Assembly: GCA_025936195.1 (NCBI GenBank)
Contig: JAICTW010000061.1
Location: 1-8,828, forward strand
DNA length: 8,828 nucleotides
Reading direction: 5' to 3'
From: Flavisolibacter sp.
GTDB taxonomy: Bacteria; Bacteroidota; Bacteroidia; Chitinophagales; Chitinophagaceae
A model generated the notes under the pieces. It saw only the letters and a list, made by a program, of their open reading frames with translations, was not told the DNA's origin and ran no database searches. A program made the position numbers and the translations under genes. Positions 1 to 6,863 of this stretch are shown here, one piece after another (the stretch's first letter is position 1; every line of letters starts with the position of its first letter).

Positions 1-44
1 AAAAATTCATTAAATTAAAACTGTACAAGGCTTACCGGTATAAG

Positions 45-1352
45 ATGCAGTACACTCTATTTTTTATGGGCATGGTAATGCTGCAAATCATTTTTGTAGC
101 CTATCAATACATACTTTTTCGGCGAAAGGAATTTTTGTTTTACCTGCTCTACACATTTTTTGTAACCATCTTCATTTTTTTTAAAGCATTTCCGGGCTAT
201 AATCCTCTGCCCTTCCTGGTAACAAAAGAAGAGCCTTTCACTCCGGCACGCTCCGTACTGCTTATAGCTTATGCGATGTACTACCGCTTTGGCCGGCATT
301 TCACAGAAACTATTTTCCGCTTCAAAAAACTGAACAGGCAATTGATTGTTGTGGAATGGATTTTTTTAAGCTTCGCCGTTATCGACATAACGCTTTTATT
401 ATGCGGTGTGCAGTTCGAAGCGATGGAACCGGTATCGCAAAAGATTTATCTTGCTGCCATGCCTTTTTCTGTCTATGCAATTACCTATCTCATTACACGG
501 AAATTACCTCTTACCAGTATTTACGTAATTGGGAGCGGATTGCTTTTGGCTTTTGCTTCAGCAGGTTTTATTGATCGGATTTATATATCGCAAAGAAGCC
601 ATTCCGAAAGTTATTACCTGGTATATGTTGAACTGGGAATTGTATGCGAATTTCTTTTTCTCAATTACGGTTTGATCTACAAAACAAAAATGCTGCAGAA
701 GGAAAAAATGAAACTGGAAGTAGAGCAACAGGTACAATTGTATCAGCAACGCATGCGCATCAGCAGCGATCTGCACGATGAAATTGGCGCTACACTCAGC
801 GGTATTGCTTTATATAGTCAATTAACCAAAACACAAATGCAGGCACATAAAACAAAAGATGTAGAGCAATCACTTGACCGGATGCAGCAATCGGCAACGG
901 AAATGGTGCATAAGCTAAGTGATATTGTGTGGGCCGTAAACCCTGCAAAAGATTCGCTGCAGGAATTATGGCAAAAGCTGGACGATTATGCAAGAGAGAT
1001 AGCAGCCGCTAAAAATATTATGGTGCAAAACGAAATAAAACTGTCTGTACCCGAAATAAGGTTTTCAATGGAAGACCGGAAGAATATTTACCTGCTTCTT
1101 AAAGAGAGCATCAACAATGCAGTCAAATACAGCAATTGCACCTTATTGAAATTGACAATTGCCAACGCTCCTCAACAATTATTATTTACAGTATCAGATA
1201 ACGGAAAAGGATTTGACCAGAACAACTCACTAAGAGGTAATGGGCTTTTGTTTATGAACCATCGTGCAAAAGAATTGAATGCTCAACTGTTGATTGAATC
1301 GGCTGTGAATGCAGGAACTACTTTACAGCTCATTTTAAAAATACCGCAATGA
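45..1352 (+). CDS. Membrane sensor histidine kinase, HisKA_3 (NarX/LytS-like) class
   Basis: This is an inner-membrane sensor kinase that should autophosphorylate on His and pass the phosphate to the response regulator encoded just downstream. Residues 1-212 are hydrophobic, with about seven possible membrane segments (near 5-24, 30-48, 69-80, 100-121, 134-150, 158-176, 191-212), reminiscent of the 7TM part of 7TMR-DISM sensors but with no extracellular DISMED2-type domain visible. A short coiled linker (215-238) leads to the HisKA_3 dimerisation helix with SDLHDEIGATLSG; His244 (codon 774-776) is the phosphoacceptor. The ATPase domain shows the N box KESINNAVKYS (353-363), the G1 box DNGKGF (385-390) and the G2 box GNGL (398-401), so it appears catalytically intact. 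IVWAVNP (294-300) is typical of Bacteroidota kinases of this class. The reading frame stays open to the left window edge, so the true start may lie upstream; ATG 45 fits a first membrane segment beginning near residue 5. The signal sensed is unknown. Confidence 0.93.
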   Translation: MQYTLFFMGMVMLQIIFVAYQYILFRRKEFLFYLLYTFFVTIFIFFKAFPGYNPLPFLVTKEEPFTPARSVLLIAYAMYYRFGRHFTETIFRFKKLNRQLIVVEWIFLSFAVIDITLLLCGVQFEAMEPVSQKIYLAAMPFSVYAITYLITRKLPLTSIYVIGSGLLLAFASAGFIDRIYISQRSHSESYYLVYVELGIVCEFLFLNYGLIYKTKMLQKEKMKLEVEQQVQLYQQRMRISSDLHDEIGATLSGIALYSQLTKTQMQAHKTKDVEQSLDRMQQSATEMVHKLSDIVWAVNPAKDSLQELWQKLDDYAREIAAAKNIMVQNEIKLSVPEIRFSMEDRKNIYLLLKESINNAVKYSNCTLLKLTIANAPQQLLFTVSDNGKGFDQNNSLRGNGLLFMNHRAKELNAQLLIESAVNAGTTLQLILKIPQ

Positions 1353-1399
1353 GGTAGGTGTATTCCTTTGAAAGCGTCTTATTTTACAGTACAAACATT

Positions 1400-2047
1400 A
1401 TGGAAGTTCGGGTAGCTATATTTGAAGACAACAAACTGGTGAGAGATGCACTGGATGCTATTTTAAATGGAACACCCGGTTATAAATGCACAGGTGCTTT
1501 TGCCGATTGCAACTCTATTGAAAGGGATATCCGCCGAAGTGAACCCGACGTGGTAATGATGGATATTGAAATGCCAGGCATTAACGGCATCGATGCCACC
1601 AGAAGCATAGTGGACTTCCGTCCTTTTGTAAAAGTGTTGATTCAAACTGTTTTTAACGACAGCGATAAAATTTTTAATGCTTTGTGTGCAGGAGCATCCG
1701 GATATATTTTAAAAACAGAACCACCTTCCCGTCAACTTGAAGCTATTACCGAAGTGTATAATGGCGGTGCGCCCATGAGTCCCGCCATTGCTAAAAAAGT
1801 AATGCAATTCTTCCAGAGCAAAAATATTATCCTCGTTTCTCCTGAAAACACCGACTTCCGATTAAGCGAAAGAGAAAAAAATATTCTGAAGCTGATGGAG
1901 CAGGGATTTAATTGCAAAATCATTGCCGAACAATCCTTCATCAGTTATGAAACGGTTCGCACGCATGTAAAGCACATCTACAAAAAACTTCACGTAGCAT
2001 CCAAAGCCGAAGCCATTTTAAAAGCAAAGCAACAAGGCCTGGTATAA
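1400..2047 (+). CDS. NarL/FixJ-family response regulator (REC + LuxR-type HTH)
   Basis: This is a cytoplasmic DNA-binding response regulator of 215 residues, a normal length for the family. The receiver domain (about 3-120) has the acidic pair Glu9-Asp10, the phosphoacceptor Asp55 in VVMMDIEMPG, the switch Thr83 in IQTVF and the conserved Lys105 in GYILKT. The LuxR/GerE helix-turn-helix spans about 153-210 (LSEREKNILKLMEQG, then ETVRTHVKHIYKKL). I chose ATG 1400 over the upstream in-frame GTG at 1358 because the first beta strand (VRVAIFEDN) begins right after this Met, as is usual, and the 14 extra residues match nothing in the fold. It lies 47 bases after the kinase stop on the same strand, so the two are almost certainly co-transcribed partners. 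The DNA target cannot be read from the sequence; control of the downstream secreted genes is only a guess from position. Confidence 0.93.
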   Translation: MEVRVAIFEDNKLVRDALDAILNGTPGYKCTGAFADCNSIERDIRRSEPDVVMMDIEMPGINGIDATRSIVDFRPFVKVLIQTVFNDSDKIFNALCAGASGYILKTEPPSRQLEAITEVYNGGAPMSPAIAKKVMQFFQSKNIILVSPENTDFRLSEREKNILKLMEQGFNCKIIAEQSFISYETVRTHVKHIYKKLHVASKAEAILKAKQQGLV

Positions 2048-2050
2048 TCT

Positions 2051-2074
2051 TCTTTCAAAATCTTTTTCAAAATC
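2051..2074. repeat. Two-unit 12-base tandem repeat in the gap after the response regulator
   Basis: Two adjacent 12-base units, TCTTTCAAAATC (2051-2062) and TTTTTCAAAATC (2063-2074), match at 11 of 12 positions. They start 4 bases after the response-regulator stop, in the 118-base gap before the next gene. A period close to one helical turn could suit a DNA-binding protein, but two AT-rich copies can arise by chance. No inverted repeat, terminator or Bacteroidota-type -33/-7 promoter (TTTG / TAnnTTTG) was recognised in the rest of the gap (2075-2165). Confidence 0.3.
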
Positions 2075-2165
2075 ACCCAGTGAGGTATTGAAATCCGCAA
2101 TACAGCAACGGAGATTAGCACTGTCGTTTTGAATCGTGCCTCTGCTTACCACAATTCATATTCGT

Positions 2166-3395
2166 ATGCGCTTTTCAATTTTATTGTTGGTAGTTTTTTC
2201 CACTGCGGTTTTTACAAAAGCTGCCTGTCAAAATTTGAATGAAGAAAAAGCAGGAAGATTATCACCCAAAGAATTTTCCATTCCTGCCTCTCCGGTTTTT
2301 GATGTCATGGGAGTTACGCCATCGCAAATCAATCGCACATCCGACATCAAAGATTTTAAAGTGGACTGGTCTTTTAAATCATGGAGATTGAATCCAAACC
2401 TGGCAATTGAATCGCAGCCCATTTGGGAAATGTTTTACAACAGAAGAGACCTTGGTAAATACCAGAATGCATCCGGCTTTATGCGTCAACTGGCTTCTGC
2501 AGATGTATCTGTCGGCTCGGTGCAGGATGAGAACAATGATAGGAGAATTGGTTACGCAGTTAAGCTCAATCTTTTCAAGCAAAGAGATCCACTGATGGCC
2601 AGAGAACTGTATGAGGACATCGGATTGAAATATGTAAAGGAAAGACATGATCTGGATTCGCAATTGAAAGCACTCAACATTCAGTTGGATACTACTCAGA
2701 ACATTTTAATGAAGCCAGATCTGAGAAATCAAATCAAATCCATAGAAGATCAGTTGCTGACAAGCAATTCGAGACGCAATGCGGAGATCAATGAAAGAGC
2801 TAAAATTTTTGTTGCCGAACATTGGAATTCTTCTTCACTCGATGCGGCATTTGGAAGAGTTTATTCTTATAAAACAGACAGCTCCGGTTCTTTAAAGAGT
2901 TTGCGTCTGAACCGCAATACAGGTTGGGGCGCCTGGTTGAATGGAAGTTTTGGCATTGGCAGAAAACTTTTGTTATCCGGGTTATTCAGAGTAAGCTGGT
3001 ACCAGGAAGAACTTCAATTTCTTGTCCGTAACAAAAGCACACTGGAAGAAGTTACCGACCAGGCCATAGCCGACAATCATTTATACACAGCAGGAATGAA
3101 CCTGCGTTACGGCGGTGCCCTCTATACTTTCTTCATAGAATTTCTTTATGAGAAGAAGGCATTGAAAACACCTGTTGAAGCACTAAACGAAGCTTTCAAA
3201 ACTCCCAATGATTTTGAAATCGTTCCTTCTTCTGTAAAATGGGATGTAGTGCATCCAAATACATTGAGCATTGGCGGAGACTGGCGCATCAGTCAAAGTG
3301 TGATTCTCAATTATGGTATGCGCTGTGTTTTTAATGCCCAATGGAAAATACAAACCTTCACTCCCGTGGCTTCTATCAGCTGCATGATGCGATAA
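2166..3395 (+). CDS. Putative outer-membrane beta-barrel-type protein with helical insert, function unknown
   Basis: This exported 409-residue protein has a signal peptide (MRFSILLLVVF..., about 1-21), with probable cleavage after Cys21 and before Gln22. Cys21 lacks a proper lipobox because Lys is at -3. The segment PASPVFDVMGVTPSQINR (40-57), then SDIKDFKVDWSF, resembles an N-terminal signature I recall from Bacteroidota outer-membrane proteins (pattern SPAFxxLGVxPSxIxRP); that link is from memory and untested. Residues about 110-140 and 230-409 are rich in alternating, aromatic-containing strands (for example WGAWLNGSFGIGRKLLLSGLFRVSW, split over 254-278, and the end QWKIQTFTPVASIS), as expected of a beta barrel. 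Between them, about 146-218 is charged and helical with coiled-coil character. I prefer ATG 2166 to the in-frame GTG 2136 because it sits directly before the signal peptide. It precedes the lipase gene by 24 bases. A role in surface transport or anchoring is inference. Confidence 0.72.
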   Translation: MRFSILLLVVFSTAVFTKAACQNLNEEKAGRLSPKEFSIPASPVFDVMGVTPSQINRTSDIKDFKVDWSFKSWRLNPNLAIESQPIWEMFYNRRDLGKYQNASGFMRQLASADVSVGSVQDENNDRRIGYAVKLNLFKQRDPLMARELYEDIGLKYVKERHDLDSQLKALNIQLDTTQNILMKPDLRNQIKSIEDQLLTSNSRRNAEINERAKIFVAEHWNSSSLDAAFGRVYSYKTDSSGSLKSLRLNRNTGWGAWLNGSFGIGRKLLLSGLFRVSWYQEELQFLVRNKSTLEEVTDQAIADNHLYTAGMNLRYGGALYTFFIEFLYEKKALKTPVEALNEAFKTPNDFEIVPSSVKWDVVHPNTLSIGGDWRISQSVILNYGMRCVFNAQWKIQTFTPVASISCMMR

Positions 3396-3419
3396 TTCAT
3401 CACCACTAAAAAATAAAAA

Positions 3420-5279
3420 ATGAAAAAAACACTACTGCTGATAATCCTATCCGGTATTCTGATAACAGATTCGTATTCGCAAACCGGAAAGAACTGTTTC
3501 AATACACAGTTTAAAAACGATGCAGTTACTCTTAATCCGATGAATGCCTTTCTTCTGGGTTATTTATGCACCATGAGCTATCCCGATTATTTCCGTTACT
3601 GGTATGGCGGCGTACGTGGCTACGGACAAAACGGCGACTCGGTTAAATTTCTTGAAAGTCACGATGAGGCGTTTGTAGAACACTATGCCGACAAGCTAGG
3701 CTATTTATTTGTAGATAAAGATCAGGCACCCACATTCACATTGGCTTCTGAAGCACTGAATTTAAAAACAGGTATCAGTTCAACCACGTCCATTTCCAAA
3801 ATGCTTACAGGCAACACCATTGATCCAAGCGTTGCTGTTTACAAAGTACCTAATGGACAAACTGCAATTTTTGATTTTGAAAACAAATGTAATCCCAGCG
3901 GCTATGACCCGGAAGCGATTCTTATTTCAACACCAACAACTATCTATGTTGTATTCCGAGGTACTGATCGCGTAGCCTGCAATGTACCAAGCTCATTTGC
4001 TTATGAATGGAATGAATGGCTGGCAAGTGATTTTCAATTTTTAAAACGGCCTGCATCCATCATGAATCCGAACATCCAGGGAAATGTACACCGTGGAATG
4101 GTCGAAAGCTTATTGTACCAGGGCTTTGCCGATTCACTTGCATCGAGGATTCAACGATATGGAGGCGCCAAAAAAAAGGTATGGATCACGGGACATAGTT
4201 TAGGTGGAGCACATGCCCAGTTGTTTGCCATGTTCTTAAAATTCAATTATCAGATTACACCATGGGGCGTGTATGTTTATGAGTCTCCTCATCCCGGCGA
4301 TCAAACTTTTGTCAACCAAATGAATAGTGCTATTGGCAAAACACATATTCAGCGGTTTGAATTTGGAGATGATCCTATCTGCACATTACCACCTCAGTCC
4401 TTCTTCTTTGCAAGGGCAGGAGAAAGAAATTTCTTTACCGATTATACCAGTGCCGATTTAAGAAGTGAACAAACCTTAGCCGATGATGCCAAAATTCTTT
4501 GTGCTCTTGGCAATTTACCTGCTGAACAGGTTCCTCAATCTGCAAAATTTGTATTTCCTCCTGTTTGTCCGGGCTCCGTTTGCTACCATCATCCCACATT
4601 AATTCTCGAAGCGGTCAAGCACCAGTTGAACAGTTCAGTTTTTGGTTTATTGCCGCCTGCTGTTCCTTTGCCTGCTGCAGGCGATAACTGCACTGCGGGA
4701 GATTTAACCAAAGCGCAAAACAACGACATCATTAACAATACGGCTACGGCCATTGAGACTACAATAGCAACAATATCATGGCAGGCAGGAAATATAGTGG
4801 ACAATTTATTGGGATCCGGCCTGGCAGATGGCAATTATAAAATTGCATGCTATGCTTTTAAAAACAATTCAAAAAAATACCTGAACTGGGATGGCATCGT
4901 TGGACATCAGTTAAAGATCAGTACTACGGGCTCCGTATTCACCATCACTCATAAGGCAATAGTCGGGGGTTATCAGCTATGGTCGTTCGGAGGCAATATG
5001 GCTGCCGATGTGAATTTCACTGCAGGCATACCAAATGGAACTGAGCACAGTAATAATGTTCTGATGAAAGAAAAAGATTTTGTTGTTGGGGATGAAGAAA
5101 CCTGGTACTTCTTTAAAATCCCAAATAAAGTGAATACCTACGTTCTGTACAACTGGAACAGCAAAAAAGTTTTGGATGCACCGGATAATTGCCTCGATGT
5201 CAGTAGCTGCCCGGTAGATGAATTTACCGCAAAGAACGATGCCGCCACTCAGGTTTGGATCCTGGAAAAAGTTAACTAA
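3420..5279 (+). CDS. Secreted class 3 lipase with C-terminal (QxW)3 beta-trefoil lectin-like domain
   Basis: This is a predicted secreted serine hydrolase that cleaves lipid or other ester bonds; the exact substrate is unknown. The signal peptide covers 1-20 (MKKTLLLIILSGILITDSYS) with Gln21 next. The lipase class 3 domain spans roughly 32-401: an N-terminal helix (NAFLLGYLCTMSYPDYF), the oxyanion strand IYVVFRGTD (175-183), the nucleophile elbow GHSLGGAHAQ (258-267) with Ser260 at 4197-4199, YESPHPGD (287-294) matching the family's GSPRVGN strand, the likely acid Asp318 in GDDPICTLPP, and the likely base His390 or His391 in CYHHPTL. Residues about 468-619 form a ricin-B-like trefoil with three QxW-type motifs: QLW (519-521), ETW (560-562, a Glu variant) and QVW (611-613). 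Twelve cysteines suggest disulfides. I see no type IX secretion C-terminal domain, since the protein ends inside the trefoil. An A-rich leader precedes ATG 3420. The hydrolase call is firm; the lectin role is inferred. Confidence 0.9.
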   Translation: MKKTLLLIILSGILITDSYSQTGKNCFNTQFKNDAVTLNPMNAFLLGYLCTMSYPDYFRYWYGGVRGYGQNGDSVKFLESHDEAFVEHYADKLGYLFVDKDQAPTFTLASEALNLKTGISSTTSISKMLTGNTIDPSVAVYKVPNGQTAIFDFENKCNPSGYDPEAILISTPTTIYVVFRGTDRVACNVPSSFAYEWNEWLASDFQFLKRPASIMNPNIQGNVHRGMVESLLYQGFADSLASRIQRYGGAKKKVWITGHSLGGAHAQLFAMFLKFNYQITPWGVYVYESPHPGDQTFVNQMNSAIGKTHIQRFEFGDDPICTLPPQSFFFARAGERNFFTDYTSADLRSEQTLADDAKILCALGNLPAEQVPQSAKFVFPPVCPGSVCYHHPTLILEAVKHQLNSSVFGLLPPAVPLPAAGDNCTAGDLTKAQNNDIINNTATAIETTIATISWQAGNIVDNLLGSGLADGNYKIACYAFKNNSKKYLNWDGIVGHQLKISTTGSVFTITHKAIVGGYQLWSFGGNMAADVNFTAGIPNGTEHSNNVLMKEKDFVVGDEETWYFFKIPNKVNTYVLYNWNSKKVLDAPDNCLDVSSCPVDEFTAKNDAATQVWILEKVN

Positions 5280-5330
5280 TACATCAGAGTAATAAACTAC
5301 TTATCATCTCTTCACACAAAAACACACATC

Positions 5331-6812
5331 ATGAAAAAAGAAATCATCGCTTTATTAGTCGTAGTCCTTTGCACAGCCGGGACTACATCTTTTTGCCAGA
5401 CAAAAATTCTGGTGAGTAAAAAAAGCTCACCTCTTGTTAATCCTAAACAGGCACTTACAGTAAAAGCATTTACTCTTGCCGATATCAAAAACACCGGAGG
5501 TAAAAAATATGCAGAAACAGATCTGATCAAAACCATTTCCGGGAAATCAATTACCGTGGCTGAATATTTAAAGCAAGTGAATAAGATTGAAGAAGAGATC
5601 AATAAAAAAGGTTACACCCTTCGCAATCTGACAGTGAGCCCATCGAACCTGATTTATAAACCGGTAGTACTGGACCAGGCAAGAATCAGTTCTTTGAATA
5701 TGGAAATAAACAAAAACCTTAAACCATTGCCAGCCTTGCAAACTGATAACAACAAGTTCTTTATTCAAACAAGCAACACCTCTACTTTGAAAGCCATCTC
5801 ACCTATCAATAAAATAAATCCAGACATCATCGCCAGTTTAAAATCGAAGTTAGCCAGTAAGCTGATCGGGCCTGAAACCATTGATCAGACGTATTCGATT
5901 GATAAACTATTAAAGCCATTGACCGATAAAATAAATGATGTTTTGAATATTGATAATGGCAGTTTTAAACTGGCTGCTGCAAGTCTTGATGTAAAGAGTT
6001 ATGCCGAACCGCCGGACGGATCTACTATCAGCGTTTCCAACCCGGACCTGCTTTCCGGCACTAATTCAGAATACAAAGTAGCGGTCAATTTCGGAGCGAG
6101 CATGAACGGTTCTTTCGGTTTGCCTATTAGTATTGCAATACCTGTGGCAACCATGAATGCTGAATTCATTTCACCATCCAACAGCACTAAAAAATTATCC
6201 CGCAAAGTAGTGGTGAATTTATTGGGAAGATCGCTTTTTAATAAGACGTCTGCCGTTAATACGAATACCTTGAATGAACAGGATGAGCAGGAACTTGACA
6301 TTAGCGAGTTAATAAGTTCTGTTCCTGTTAATACTGTCAATTTTATGGACTGGATACCTTCCGTTGGTTTTAATACCGACCTGTCCACCAGTGGTGCAGT
6401 GGGATGCATGTATGCAGCGAATATGACAAAGAGCAGCGTTGATGCTTATGTCGGACCAACTTATAGTATCCGGCTACGAGTGGCTGCTTCTTACGGTCTT
6501 GAAGATGTTGCCGAAGGTGGTATAGAAGGAATCATTACTTTGCTGAAGGGCGGATTGGGTTTTGGCGGCACTGCCGGTCTTTCTTACGATGGTTCCAAAT
6601 GGAACCTGGTCAATAAAGCTAATGTAGTCAGTACGCTGGAAGCATTAAGCGGTGAAGTGGACTTCTTTGTACGTTATCCTGATTTGACCAACTGGAGTTG
6701 CTTTGGTCCATGCATTGCAAAATCAACCATTCCAATTTATAAAACGCCGACTGCTTTAACATTGAACGGTATTCTGTTGGACGAGGACAAAGGAAAAACG
6801 TTGAACTGGTAA
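5331..6812 (+). CDS. Secreted protein of unknown family
   Basis: I do not recognise this 493-residue protein. It has a clear signal peptide (MKKEIIALLVVVLCTAG..., about 1-22), probably cut between Cys22 and Gln23. After that come a Lys-rich linker and a predicted helical segment ITVAEYLKQVNKIEEEINKK (74-93) followed by GYTLR, then a low-complexity stretch rich in Asn, Ser, Ile and Lys (about 100-215). From about 245 it becomes beta-rich and Gly/Ser-rich, with strands such as YKVAVNFGASMNGSFGLPIS (248-267), YSIRLRVAASYG (378-389) and a glycine-rich hinge GGLGFGGTAGLSYDG (407-421). Cys360, Cys457 and Cys461 are the only cysteines in the mature protein. It begins 51 bases after the lipase stop and ends 10 bases before the intrinsic terminator, so it looks like the last gene of the lipase unit. 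A periplasmic or surface location is likely. A lipase helper role is only a guess from context. Confidence 0.8.
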   Translation: MKKEIIALLVVVLCTAGTTSFCQTKILVSKKSSPLVNPKQALTVKAFTLADIKNTGGKKYAETDLIKTISGKSITVAEYLKQVNKIEEEINKKGYTLRNLTVSPSNLIYKPVVLDQARISSLNMEINKNLKPLPALQTDNNKFFIQTSNTSTLKAISPINKINPDIIASLKSKLASKLIGPETIDQTYSIDKLLKPLTDKINDVLNIDNGSFKLAAASLDVKSYAEPPDGSTISVSNPDLLSGTNSEYKVAVNFGASMNGSFGLPISIAIPVATMNAEFISPSNSTKKLSRKVVVNLLGRSLFNKTSAVNTNTLNEQDEQELDISELISSVPVNTVNFMDWIPSVGFNTDLSTSGAVGCMYAANMTKSSVDAYVGPTYSIRLRVAASYGLEDVAEGGIEGIITLLKGGLGFGGTAGLSYDGSKWNLVNKANVVSTLEALSGEVDFFVRYPDLTNWSCFGPCIAKSTIPIYKTPTALTLNGILLDEDKGKTLNW

Positions 6813-6822
6813 TACATCTTAT

Positions 6823-6851
6823 AGCTGCCCCGGCGCATCGGGGCAGCTTTT
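6823..6851 (+). terminator. Rho-independent terminator closing the lipase gene unit
   Basis: A perfect 10-base-pair GC-rich stem (AGCTGCCCCG at 6823-6832, CGGGGCAGCT at 6839-6848) encloses a 6-base loop (GCGCAT) and runs into TTTT (6848-6851). It starts 10 bases after the stop of the unknown secreted gene. The tail of four T is short but the stem is strong. The next start codon lies only 12 bases beyond it, so it sits where the leader of the following gene would be. Confidence 0.85.
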
Positions 6852-6863
6852 AAATTTCCTGCA

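Noticed and set aside
57..341. Minus-strand open frame inside the kinase gene
   Set aside because: It is antisense to the kinase membrane region; the composition is a shadow of that gene.
1358..1399. GTG start extending the response regulator by 14 residues
   Set aside because: ATG 1400 sits directly before the first receiver strand and gives normal family length; the extension matches nothing.
2136..2165. GTG start extending the outer-membrane protein by 10 residues
   Set aside because: The added residues precede a complete signal peptide that starts cleanly at ATG 2166.
2226..2228. Cys21 of the outer-membrane protein as a lipoprotein lipid-attachment site
   Set aside because: The preceding residues Lys-Ala-Ala do not fit a lipobox (Leu/Val/Ile needed at -3); cleavage before the following Gln fits better.
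5190..5279. Type IX secretion C-terminal domain on the lipase
   Set aside because: The last residues are the third QxW repeat of the trefoil (QVWILEKVN); no separate sorting domain follows.
5411..5431. Inverted repeat GGTGAG / CTCACC around an A-rich loop early in the unknown secreted gene
   Set aside because: The stem is only six base pairs and lies within codons; no T tract or regulatory context, so probably chance.
5999..6409. 136-codon open frame on the minus strand inside the unknown secreted gene
   Set aside because: It is opposite a signal-peptide-bearing gene with normal codon use; its translation has no domain or membrane pattern, so it is a shadow.
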